Shown here: piece by piece, positions 55,701 to 64,000 of the stretch | How the letters are laid out: each line of letters starts with the position of its first letter | Position numbering within the stretch: the stretch's first letter is position 1 | Assembly (NCBI RefSeq): GCF_037975245.1 | Contig: NC_092582.1 | Span: forward strand, 6,116,001-6,180,000 | Source: Apostichopus japonicus | Taxonomy: Eukaryota; Echinodermata; Holothuroidea; Aspidochirotida; Stichopodidae | Direction: 5' to 3' | DNA: 64,000 nt | Notes under the pieces: model-generated | Seen by the model: the letters and a program-made list of their open reading frames with translations, nothing else | Databases searched by the model: none | What the model was told of the DNA's origin: nothing | Translations under genes and position numbers: made by a program

Positions 55701-58700
55701 CATTTCTGATGCTAACTCAAACTCAACTCCAGTGCATTTTACTCTACCAGTAATATAAATTTTAACCGTCTAGCCCTAATTAGTTCAGTTTAGTCATTCA
55801 CCCATACCACCTGATGACAATAACAACTTCAACCCATATTGGCAAATGCTAATTCGGTTAGCTGTAATTTCCATCTGGTATGATGCCTTGTTAGTCTACA
55901 GCAGGTGTGTGCAACCCTTTTGAATGAATGGGCCAGATTATAAGTAGTGAAAACTTAACTGGGTCGCACCTAACCAACGACCTGCTGTTGATTTCAAACC
56001 TTTGGTTCCGAGGACTTTCAAGCAATAAGTGTGTGTACTTAATCTGTATTCACAAAAACATAATGTCAATACAGTATAGTTGATAATTAATGGGGATAAT
56101 AGGCCTACCTGACAGCATCATTAGTGCCGATAAATTCTAAGCAGCAAGCTTGTTTTTTGTGATGATGTAAAATAGATTTTTTTGGTCTTTTCTTTTTCTA
56201 TTCACAGGCCGCAAAAATATCACTGCTGGGCCGCATGTGGCCCGCCAGACGTAGGTTGCCCACCCCAGGTCTACAGTAACTGTTGACACTCAGTTTGAAG
56301 GTTGATAATTGCGCAAAGAGCTAACCCAAATATATTACAAACTCAGCTCTCGGGCAATTGAGCTTAAAGAGTGCTGCCAATGGATATTAGAGAGACATTA
56401 TTACCTCTTTCTGAGAATTCTCTAGTTCTGCTCCTCTGTCTTCCAGTTGCTGCTTAAACTCATTTGCTTGATGTTGCTCGGACTGGAGAGACGTGGTCAA
56501 CGTCATGTTGTTTTCACTCTGAGAGGTTTGAGGCGAAAGATAGATGATATTGTTTATCTCGACAGATGCCAAGAAATTAATAAATTAAAGCGTTTACATG
56601 ACAATAGCTAGAAAGTGAAGAAGGCAGAAACAATCAACTCAACATAAAGTCAGCTTGTCCTAATGATAAATACCAGTTAGAATATGCTTAAAAATGAGCT
56701 ATTCAAAAGACAACTTTATTTATCAAAATTCTTTTCTACAATTGGTGTAATCTTTCATTAAACAATTTCACTCATGATGTGACAGTAACAAAGTACATTT
56801 TTTTTTTTCTACATCTTCAACCAATGGTTCAAACAATTTGTCTCATTTCTCGATTGGACAACTTTATTTCTTCCTGATTATGGTGAAGGCAGTTTCTCAA
56901 AAATATTTTAATTATTATTCCAATCATTTTTATGTAACAGTGGACTCCTACTTAGTACTGCATAGTTAAACTATTGCTTTGACTGCACTAAGGGGGTTTA
57001 AAAGCACTTTAGGTGACCTGATATATGATATATATTTGCAATTTCAGCAAAAGGTAATACAAAAGGCAAAAAGACAACCATCAAAATCAAATTTCTTTTG
57101 TTTATCAAGAGCTTATCATGCTACCACTGGGTACCCATAAACTCAGGCAGTTTCATTTTTATATGAAATCCTTACAAAACTTTATTCATCACAATCCTTT
57201 GTACCATTTACAGGGATTTCTTGTCATACTGCAAAAGCATGTATTACTCTCACAAAGTTTTATTTCTCATTCCATTGTCCTTGTACTAATATACAGGGAC
57301 GATTACTGGATCTTCTGTTGCTAGGCAATTAGGTCGTTGCCAGAAAGAAATTTCTTTTATGCACACTATTGTACACAATAATTATTACAATTTTTCTTTC
57401 CGTCTTGACTTTTGAAAACTACAGTATATGGCAACAATTGAAGACGTACCCACGCAATGATAGGATGTCAACAGAGCTTTTACAATCAATTAACATCCAA
57501 TTTTGACTCATAATTTGATTTACAAACTTTTCGGCTTACCATTTTCACAAAGGCATCTTGAAGTTCTTCGAGTTGTGACTTTAAATCTTTGTTCTGCGCC
57601 ACGGCCCTACTTATGGTGGCTTTGTCGTTCTGTATGCTCTCCAATAATGCCTTCCTATCCGTCGCATCCTCTTTAAATCTGTACACCACACTCTCTAATT
57701 CTTCCAGTTTAGATTCCTTCTCCTCCAGAAGCTTACTCAATTGCAAATTGTTAGAGTGCTATCAAAAGAAACAGGACAATCAAAAATTTATCTACTAAAT
57801 TATTAAATTATCTTCTATAACACTATATCTATACAGAAGAAGCTTACAAATATAACCACAACTCCATAACTGAAAATTTCTTGTAAGTTAAATTTTTTTT
57901 TGTTGGAATAAATTAATCAAACAATTTGGGACAAAAGTATATGTTACAAATATTTAAACAAGAATTTGACTAGCATGGTGGACATGAAGTGAAAGGGCAC
58001 ATATCAAATTTATAAAAGAAGATAACAAACAAAGGAATACTAACTGTGTAATACAAAGATTTGAAGCCATGTATGCTTAACACACTTAGATATACAAAAA
58101 GCTGCATTTTCAGCAGCCATTTAATCTTGTAACAATCACTTAAGAAAGGCCAAAATAAAGTCTATCAGCTCAAAGGGTTGGATTTTCCAGTTTTGTAAAT
58201 TACATTAAAATTAACTTAAGAATAGTATAAAAGAACAAACAGAATAACTGCCTATCCCATGCAAAAAGCTGTGTCTTCCAACAACTATTGAATTTATACT
58301 CACAATCACTTTACATGGAATAAAAAGTGCCATAAACTTATTTACTAATGAAATCTCACATTTAAAGCAAGAAGAGCATAAGGAATAGACAGAATAATGT
58401 TGTGTCCCACATTTTATTATTATTATTTATAATACAGTAATAATCAATGTTAAATACGCTACCTGCTCTGAACTCAGTACGTGAAGTCTATTTATTTCTG
58501 TGTTTGATTTTTCAAGTTCCTCAAGTAATTGCTGTGACATCTTGCCTCCAGTTTCTTCTGCGGCTTCCATTGGCTCCACATCTGCTGATAACAAGAATAA
58601 GAAAAAAATTTACAAAAAATCTGACGTCCTCACACCAATTCAAGTGAAATTTGTTTTGGGGTTTTTCTTTTATTTTGGTTTTCCTTTTTCTTATTTACCT

Positions 58701-61700
58701 AATTTATAGAGGACAATAATATTTCTACGAGAAAGTTGCATTATGACGAAATTCTAAATACGGAGACCCTTGACAGCTAAGCAAACATTCTAACTGTATG
58801 AGCAGGTTTCAAGGATAAATCAACAAGAAGGTTATAACGGGTAAGTAAAGCATTCGAAGAACATGTGCCATTATGACATCACAGACCACTCCAGGAAAGA
58901 AATCAAGGGATTAGCCAATCAAAATAGGTTACATTCAATCATTCATACCTTGAGTTAGGGACTAGATATTGAGATGGGGTTTTCCACTTACACCGGAACA
59001 TTACTTTAAAGGACAATTGCATACAATTTTTGGTTGGTTTGTATGTCTGTATTTTATAAGATACATACCTTTTGGCTGTTTTAATACTTCTATCTGGTCT
59101 GTAAGTTCCTTTTGTCTGGATGCTAATTCATTATTTTGGGACGATAATAGCTGGACCTTAATTTAGAGAAATTTGAAGAAAAAGAAATTAATTAATTAAT
59201 TAAAAACCAATGAATTATAAATCTTCCCTATCAGAGCCACAATGAACATTGAAAATTGATATCACTTTACCAACAAATTAATGCAAAACTCAGTGAAAAA
59301 TGACTTATTGATCACTAAGAGGAATGAATTACAGAAATAAAACTGGTTTCTCCAATCAGCTCATCTTTTTTACATATGGACTGAGATCTTCCCAAAAATA
59401 AATATTTTTGGACATTAATTCTTTCCATATAAACTTAAGAAGTCATTTGTTTCTTAGCTTCATCTGTATGTATGGGTAAAAATAGGCTACACTGTGTTCA
59501 ATATCAGTTTGTGCCCATTTGAGATAACCTGTTGACCCCTTTAGGCTCAGAGGGTGAAAATCGATAGGATGTATAATTCTTGCACTAACCATGCTGAATC
59601 TATATACTAAGTATGAAGTTTTGTTCACAAAGTTTTCAGAATTTTGACCTCTGTTGACCCCACATGACGATTGACCTTCATAGAGAACAATAGGCATCTT
59701 TTATTCAATAAGACAGAGCCACACACCAAGTATGAAGTAAATCCACATTTAACTTTTTGAGCTACCATGTTTACAAAGCAGGTGTCACATACACACACAC
59801 ACACACTCCATAAGCATAGGTTCCATTTGACTATAGCAAGGATTAAAAAAGGACACAAAAAATTGTATTTAGCAAAAATTTCTCTTACCTGTTCTACAAG
59901 TTGCTGGCAGTGCGCTTGTAATTGGGCCGTGTTTGTTTGGTATTGCCGGGACAGATATTCTCGCTCTGCTGTTAATTGTTGTACAGCTTGTGCATACTGT
60001 AGGAAAATAAACATAAACAAGATTTCCAGACAAATAGTAGTACAACTGAAAGTCAACACGCTGAGATTCTTGCCACATGTTATATTGAAAGCAACATAGG
60101 CACACAACATATCCACAGATTACAATACAGTTCTGGTACTCACTAAGGTGAATCTATACACTACATATAAATTTCAAACCAGCTGCTCCCTCACCCCAAC
60201 CTAAAGACTGTATAGTTCACTTAATAGACAACAGAAATAGTATAAATTGCTAGTAACTTGTCCAAATCCATGAGACAAGAATATTGTTTACTCTTCCAAA
60301 TTATAACAGCTTTCAACCAGAGTTGAAACAAGTCACTTAGGTCATGTCCAGTCAAAAACTTGTATTAATATCTTCACTTTAAAAAATATAGGAATTTGTT
60401 TTAATTTAGGAACTACTTGAGTCACAATCCAACCCAGCACTCCTTTTTTTTTTCATCGTTTAATAACATTGCATCGTTGAATCTTGTTATGACTGTCTTA
60501 TACCTCAAACTTAAGAGAGACTTCAAAGAGCATTAACAAATTATAAGTCCATGATTCAGTCATTTGCAGAGCAGATATTGTCTACTTGAGAGCGGCTAAG
60601 ATAAGAAGCGACTTACTTGGGCTAGTTTATTCTCTACTTCTACTTTCTCTTCATGCATTCTTTGGAGAGCGCCCTCTGTGTCTTGATTGCTCAGGGCAGC
60701 GAGTTGCTGAACTCTCAAGTCTGACATACTTAGCCTCTCTTCTAACTCTTTTACAGAATTTATAAGTTGTCTATTTTCAGAAGTCTGCAAAAAAAAACAC
60801 ACATGAAAATTGGAAAAAAATGTGAACTGGAAAAATCCAAAATTGATACAAAAACAATCTGAAAATGTTACCCATTACAGCAATAAAAGACAGTATAAAT
60901 AACCAAACTACTAATGTGTACTTTTCCACTCATCATAATTCTTTGCATTCAAACCCTAATGTTGTTGACCAAGACAAAAAGCCTGTTTTAAAGTTACTTA
61001 CTTTTGTTGTTAATTGACTGGTAAGCTCTGAATTTTGCTGGTTTAATTCTTCGCTAGATTTTCTGTATAAACAAAAAAACAGAGAGGTGAAAACTCACAA
61101 CTTTTTTTAAATCAAATCCATACCCTAACATCGCATCTGAAGAGGTGCCACAAAAAATGACTGTCAGAGTAATGTTATTTACATCTTTGTGAATATTGTA
61201 CAGGTATAAAATTGTTTCTCTAATACAAAAGTTACACCAGGTGTGCAATGGTAGCATTTATAAATTAGGGCTTCTTAGCAGCAATCATAATAGTACAATT
61301 CTAAGTTATTGGATGGGTGAGGGGAGGGGTGGGGAGGGGTGGGGGAGGGTTCAGGGTATTTTGTGATATTTAGCTCCAGGAACAGCACAGCATACCTTAA
61401 TTTTCTAACTTCTTGCTGCAAGGACTCCCTTTCTTTGTCTATATCCTCTCTGGACTGAAAAACACAAAACAAGATATTACAATGGTTATAAAAGGAAACT
61501 GACAACATTGCGTAGAATGTACAGATGACAGATGAGAACTTTCCATTATTCAGCCTCTTAAGAAGATCCTGCTAGGATCGGAACATCAGGCCCACTTACT
61601 TTTACACATTCTCTTACACAGGCTCTTTAGTCGGTAAGCAGTTTTGCTTCATTTTGACTCTTTAGTTTTCACACTTCAGGTCACAATAATTGTCAGGAGT

Positions 61701-64000
61701 CTCACAACATGACAAATACAATCAACTAGAGCACCAATGGTGCAGAAGCTCATACCTTTTCGAGCTTAAAAATGTAGGGCCCACAAAACTTTAAGGCCCA
61801 CCAAATTTCAGGCCATTTTTCAGATTCCACCAATTTTGGGCCCATGAGGGATACCCCCCCCCTCCATTAGCAGAATCCTGGCCACACCACTGGCTATAAT
61901 TCCTGATTTCCCCCTTTAAATCCTATTTTACCCACTCTCTCAAACAATACCACTGACCTACCCTATTAAACTTTCTCCCCTCTACCTGAGCAGACAGACA
62001 TAACTTCACAAGCACTCCTTCCCAAAATTTGGCTGGCTGCTTACATACCTCAGGCTCAAAGACTTCTAAGAATCGGCAAGTGCTGATTGGCTATAGGGCT
62101 CTCATGCTTACAGTTCAACAGTTAATAGCAACTCCCAATACTGCTTTAATTCCACTAACAGCCTCTGCAGAGCTTAACCACAAATCTAAACAAACACTGC
62201 AGAGACTGGGAGACAAATTAAAGGAGCTTTGGAAAAAGGTGAAGGCTCAGATTTTTTTAAACAATGGGGATTAATTGTAATTAATTAACTTTTGACCAAA
62301 AATTATTAGGCATCACCTGATTCATACACAATCCAACAATCATCAGTTCAACTTTGAATATGATCCATCAAAATCTTGAGGAGATTGAGATATTTGAAAA
62401 TATTACAAAGAATGACCCCCGATGACCCCCTAAATGACATTTGACCTTAATGTTCCGAACACCCCTCGTAACCCTCATCCCGAGGAACGTTGTGACCAAG
62501 TTTCATTATAACTGGCCATACACTGTACGAACGGAAGCAATTTGAAAATATAGGGCCGGGGCCCGGGCCACAAAAGACCCCTAGTTGATCTTTGATCTCA
62601 AATTCATGAACACCCTGAAGGTAAAACTTCCATAGTACTAACGTGACAAACCCTCAACATTGTACCATGGAATCTGTAGGAGAAGCATTTTGCGTATTTC
62701 CACAAAATGGCCCATTACGGCCCACAGGTGACCTTTGACCCCAAATTTTGGACCATCTCTGATGGCCCTATACCCAATGGTCCTTGTGTCCAAGTTTCAT
62801 GAAATTCCATCAAACACTGTGCGAGTGGGAGCGGTTTTACCACTTGTTGACGGATAGAGTGATAGACGCCGCACTGTAACAATAGCTCACACCAGCATGC
62901 TGGTATGAGCTAAAAATTGAATACCATGATAACATCAGGTCAGACATCAGAGGTCCCTCACAGAGGTCCCTTACAAAGACCATTTATCACTCACCTTCTG
63001 AAGTTGATTTGTGGAAGAGTTAACACTCAGCAGATTCCTTTCCAATTCAGCTACTCTTTGCCTGGAAGCTTTTAACCGACTTGAAAGATTGTCAGCCTCT
63101 TCTGAGTTAGAGAGAAAGAAGTAAATACAAGGAACAAAATTAACAGCTTTTCAATATGGATCCAAGAGGCAAACAAAGTTTGAAACAAACCTTTCATGTT
63201 CGTTATATTAGACTACATTTATGATGAGCACATTTCTCTTTGACATGAGCCAACATTTTCAAGACGTACCTCACCATTGTTGAGTATGATATCTATCTGT
63301 GCCCAAAGAGAGTGTAGGATCACAAGTTTAGTGTCTGTTTTTCTGTGTTTATTATGAAACCTACAATCAGACTCTAACCCTCTCTTTGATTTATAAACCT
63401 CACATACTCATGCTAACATATCATTATATTTTAAACTGCTAGTTGGTTCACTGTTAAAATAACAAAACTATATTCCACTTCTAAACACTTTCACGTAAGT
63501 AATACTTTAAACTCCTTATAAACACTACAAAATATTTATTCCACCCAAAAAGTTTGCAACTGTCTTCTAACTAGCCTTACCAGATAAAGTAATAACATTT
63601 GCCCCAAGTCTCATATGCAAATAAGGCTTGGAACCCTTACTGTGATCACAGTGTTGGCTAGAATAACTGTTGACTATCATTGAGAAGAAGACAGAGCTTT
63701 CCACGAGATCCCAAATATCTTATCTGACATTAATGCAACAAAGAAAAGAATACAATTTGTGCTAAAGTGTCTTTGTGTGACAGATGCCATCACCTCCTTT
63801 GATTTCACATCCCACTGGAAGCTACCAGTATTTCTCATTTTTAAATTGTAAGGAATTACACCAACAAAATCTGTTGAATAATCCTCACCTGCTTTCTGTT
63901 TCAAGTGCCCTCGAGCCTGGGATGCCAAACTCTGCAGCTCTGACTTTTCAGAGACTAGGATGCCTATAGTTTGAATGTGAACTTGTAACTGCTCCTTCAG
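49518..64000 (-). CDS. GOLGA2: GOLGA2 / GM130 cis-Golgi matrix golgin (16 exons, 5' end outside window)
   Basis: Coiled-coil golgin that tethers vesicles at the cis-Golgi and binds GRASP65 through its C-terminus. Joins: 64000-63889, 63101-62995, 61454-61396, 61062-61002, 60784-60617, 59996-59889, 59156-59069, 58584-58463, 57758-57540, 56518-56405, 55308-55150, 54514-54398, 53674-53545, 51693-51520, 50547-50251, 49774-49518. Phases agree over 763 residues (human full length about 1000). Diagnostic segments: [20 protein letters not shown] (human MQNDRTTISRALSQNRELK); [36 protein letters not shown] then [18 protein letters not shown] (human SGETDTIGEYIALYQSQR); [13 protein letters not shown] near the end; C-terminus TGTMIDV, a PDZ-ligand-like end where human has KITVI. 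Identity is secure from the TIGEYI region. Confidence 0.95.
50251..50547 (-). CDS. GOLGA2: GOLGA2 window exon 15
   Basis: Phase 1 to 1. [20 protein letters not shown], the coiled coil to [15 protein letters not shown], then a polar linker ending ESADNE. Confidence 0.96.
51000..51490. repeat. 93-bp tandem array, five copies, in GOLGA2 intron
   Basis: Unit contains GACCAAACCATTCAACACCA, then ACAACTATTGTTTTCCCCCC, then CACAATCATAGGAACGTATC. Because 93 is a multiple of three, a 182-codon plus-strand frame stays open across it. Confidence 0.92.
51520..51693 (-). CDS. GOLGA2: GOLGA2 window exon 14
   Basis: Phase 1 to 1. [20 protein letters not shown] through LTGETETI, among the best conserved GM130 segments. 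Confidence 0.96.
52042..53365. repeat. 53-bp minisatellite, about 25 copies, built from a SINE A-box segment
   Basis: Unit GGACTGCCACCAACTAAGGG then CTGGATAGCTTGATTGGTAA then AGTAGCTTTACAG. Each unit contains TAGCTTGATTGG, a good Pol III A-box. The last unit runs into a complete tRNA-like sequence. Lies in the GOLGA2 intron between exons 13 and 14. Confidence 0.93.
53336..53412 (+). repeat. tRNA-derived SINE head (tRNA-like, not a functional tRNA)
   Basis: A-box TAGCTTGATTGG at 53347-53358 and B-box GGTTCAAATCC at 53391-53401, 32 bp apart. The anticodon arm CAGGA CTAGTAA TCCTG reads anticodon AGT (Thr-like). The acceptor strands (GGGCTGG and TTTAACA) do not pair, so this is a degenerate SINE head. 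Confidence 0.75.
53545..53674 (-). CDS. GOLGA2: GOLGA2 window exon 13
   Basis: 43 codons plus one base, [20 protein letters not shown] onward, phase 0 to 1. Confidence 0.9.
54398..54514 (-). CDS. GOLGA2: GOLGA2 window exon 12
   Basis: 39 codons, [20 protein letters not shown] then a Ser/Asn/Gly-rich tail; matches the end of a coiled coil followed by the low-complexity linker of GM130. Confidence 0.88.
55150..55308 (-). CDS. GOLGA2: GOLGA2 window exon 11
   Basis: 53 codons, [20 protein letters not shown] to ELGDAQ, phase 0 to 0. Confidence 0.9.
55902..56268. mobile_element. 367-bp hAT MITE in GOLGA2 intron
   Basis: Left end CAGGTGTGTGCAACC; reverse complement of the right end CTGGGGTGGGCAACC. 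Perfect 8-bp target duplication GTCTACAG at 55894-55901 and 56269-56276. The internal words GGGCCAGATTATAAG and GGGCCGCATGTGG recall the widespread Charlie-like hAT MITEs. Confidence 0.9.
56405..56518 (-). CDS. GOLGA2: GOLGA2 window exon 10
   Basis: 38 codons, [20 protein letters not shown] onward; human NENMEITSALQSEQHVKRE. Confidence 0.94.
57540..57758 (-). CDS. GOLGA2: GOLGA2 window exon 9
   Basis: 73 codons. Carries the highly conserved [20 protein letters not shown] and [11 protein letters not shown]. Confidence 0.95.
58463..58584 (-). CDS. GOLGA2: GOLGA2 window exon 8
   Basis: Phase 1 to 0. [15 protein letters not shown], an acidic non-helical stretch, then a coiled coil ending VLSSEQ. 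Corresponds to the proline/glutamate-rich interruption in human GM130. Confidence 0.88.
59069..59156 (-). CDS. GOLGA2: GOLGA2 window exon 7
   Basis: 29 codons plus one base, [20 protein letters not shown] onward, ending LKQPK. Confidence 0.88.
59784..59808. repeat. (AC)n microsatellite
   Basis: ACACACACACACACACAC in a GOLGA2 intron. Confidence 0.8.
59889..59996 (-). CDS. GOLGA2: GOLGA2 window exon 6
   Basis: 36 codons, [20 protein letters not shown] onward; resembles the human VMESVRQLQMERDKYAENL block. Confidence 0.92.
60617..60784 (-). CDS. GOLGA2: GOLGA2 window exon 5
   Basis: 56 codons, [20 protein letters not shown] through ENKLAQ, coiled coil, phase 0 to 0. Confidence 0.9.
61002..61062 (-). 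CDS. GOLGA2: GOLGA2 window exon 4 (61 nt)
   Basis: [20 protein letters not shown], phase 2 to 0; corresponds to the human SNEDLKQEKSELEEKL region. Confidence 0.85.
61396..61454 (-). CDS. GOLGA2: GOLGA2 window exon 3 (59 nt)
   Basis: [19 protein letters not shown], phase 0 to 2, donor AAG|GTATGC. Confidence 0.85.
61747..62911. mobile_element. Unclassified dispersed-repeat-like element ending in a 28-nt hairpin
   Basis: AGCTCATACC at 61747-61756 is inverted as GGTATGAGCT at 62902-62911. The right end is a near-perfect palindrome (62884-62911, one mismatch in 14 pairs) followed by CTAAAAATTG. Inside are repeated phrases of the kind TGACCCC..TTTGACC, GACCAAGTTTCAT and CACTGTACGAACGGAAGC / CACTGTGCGAGTGGGAGC. 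Possibly a non-LTR or Helitron-like tail; no coding sequence. One GOLGA2 intron contains it whole. Confidence 0.5.
62995..63101 (-). CDS. GOLGA2: GOLGA2 window exon 2
   Basis: Phase 1 to 0. Encodes [20 protein letters not shown], corresponding to human EDLASRLQYSRRRVGELE. Confidence 0.92.
63889..64000 (-). CDS. GOLGA2: GOLGA2 window exon 1 (partial at right edge)
   Basis: 37 codons plus one base; [20 protein letters not shown] onward, coiled coil. Donor GCAG|GTGAGG. The exon may extend past the window. Confidence 0.85.

Noticed and set aside
62029-62274. 81-codon plus-strand frame with helix-like tail ([15 protein letters not shown])
   Set aside because: Lies inside the repeat-like element in a GOLGA2 intron; not recognised and no splice support.

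Overview
This is nuclear DNA from an animal. Genes are split by GT-AG introns, intergenic gaps run to 10 kb, and non-autonomous DNA transposons, minisatellites and SINE/LINE debris are abundant. The encoded proteins are close to vertebrate orthologues. A tektin-like sperm/cilium gene and the repeat style suggest a marine invertebrate deuterostome, perhaps an echinoderm; the phylum is a guess. There are no prokaryotic operons, CRISPR arrays or phage genes.

Layout. (1) 1-11329, minus: 5' part of ATP13A1, the P5A-type ER transmembrane-helix dislocase. Ten coding exons give 465 residues, from the start codon to the PPELP helix; the rest lies left of the window. (2) 11783-14101, plus: CHCHD5, a four-CX9C protein of the mitochondrial intermembrane space. 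It is transcribed divergently from ATP13A1 and its ATG appears to be split by intron 1. (3) 14.5-24.6 kb: intergenic, dominated by hAT-like MITEs, nested or composite insertions and diverged tandem repeats. (4) 24619-33025, plus: RAB14, complete, six coding exons, 216 aa, with introns carrying two tandem arrays and a 1.5-kb hAT MITE. (5) 33-41.2 kb: RAB14 3' flank. (6) 41196-45667, minus: a tektin-like coiled-coil gene best matched to TEKTL1 (CCDC105), complete, five exons, 450 aa. (7) 45.7-49.5 kb: 3' flank of the next gene, with a LINE reverse-transcriptase remnant. (8) 49518-64000, minus: GOLGA2/GM130, 16 exons, 763 residues including the C-terminus; the 5' end lies beyond the window.

Three of the five genes (ATP13A1, RAB14, GOLGA2) serve the endomembrane system, but they are not an operon or a known functional cluster. 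As I recall, human RAB14 and GOLGA2 map to 9q33-34, and ATP13A1 and TEKTL1 to 19p13.1. These are two arms of the MHC paralogon, so the window may preserve ancestral linkage.

The most interesting items are a duplicated 5' splice site in RAB14 that could insert 37 in-frame codons before switch I, a roughly 25-copy minisatellite built from the A-box half of a tRNA-derived SINE inside GOLGA2, several DNA-transposon insertions with readable target-site duplications, and the split CHCHD5 start codon. I found no evidence of a wholly new multi-gene system. Exon borders were set by hand from reading frame, phase and GT/AG; similarities are from memory of the families and no database search was run.
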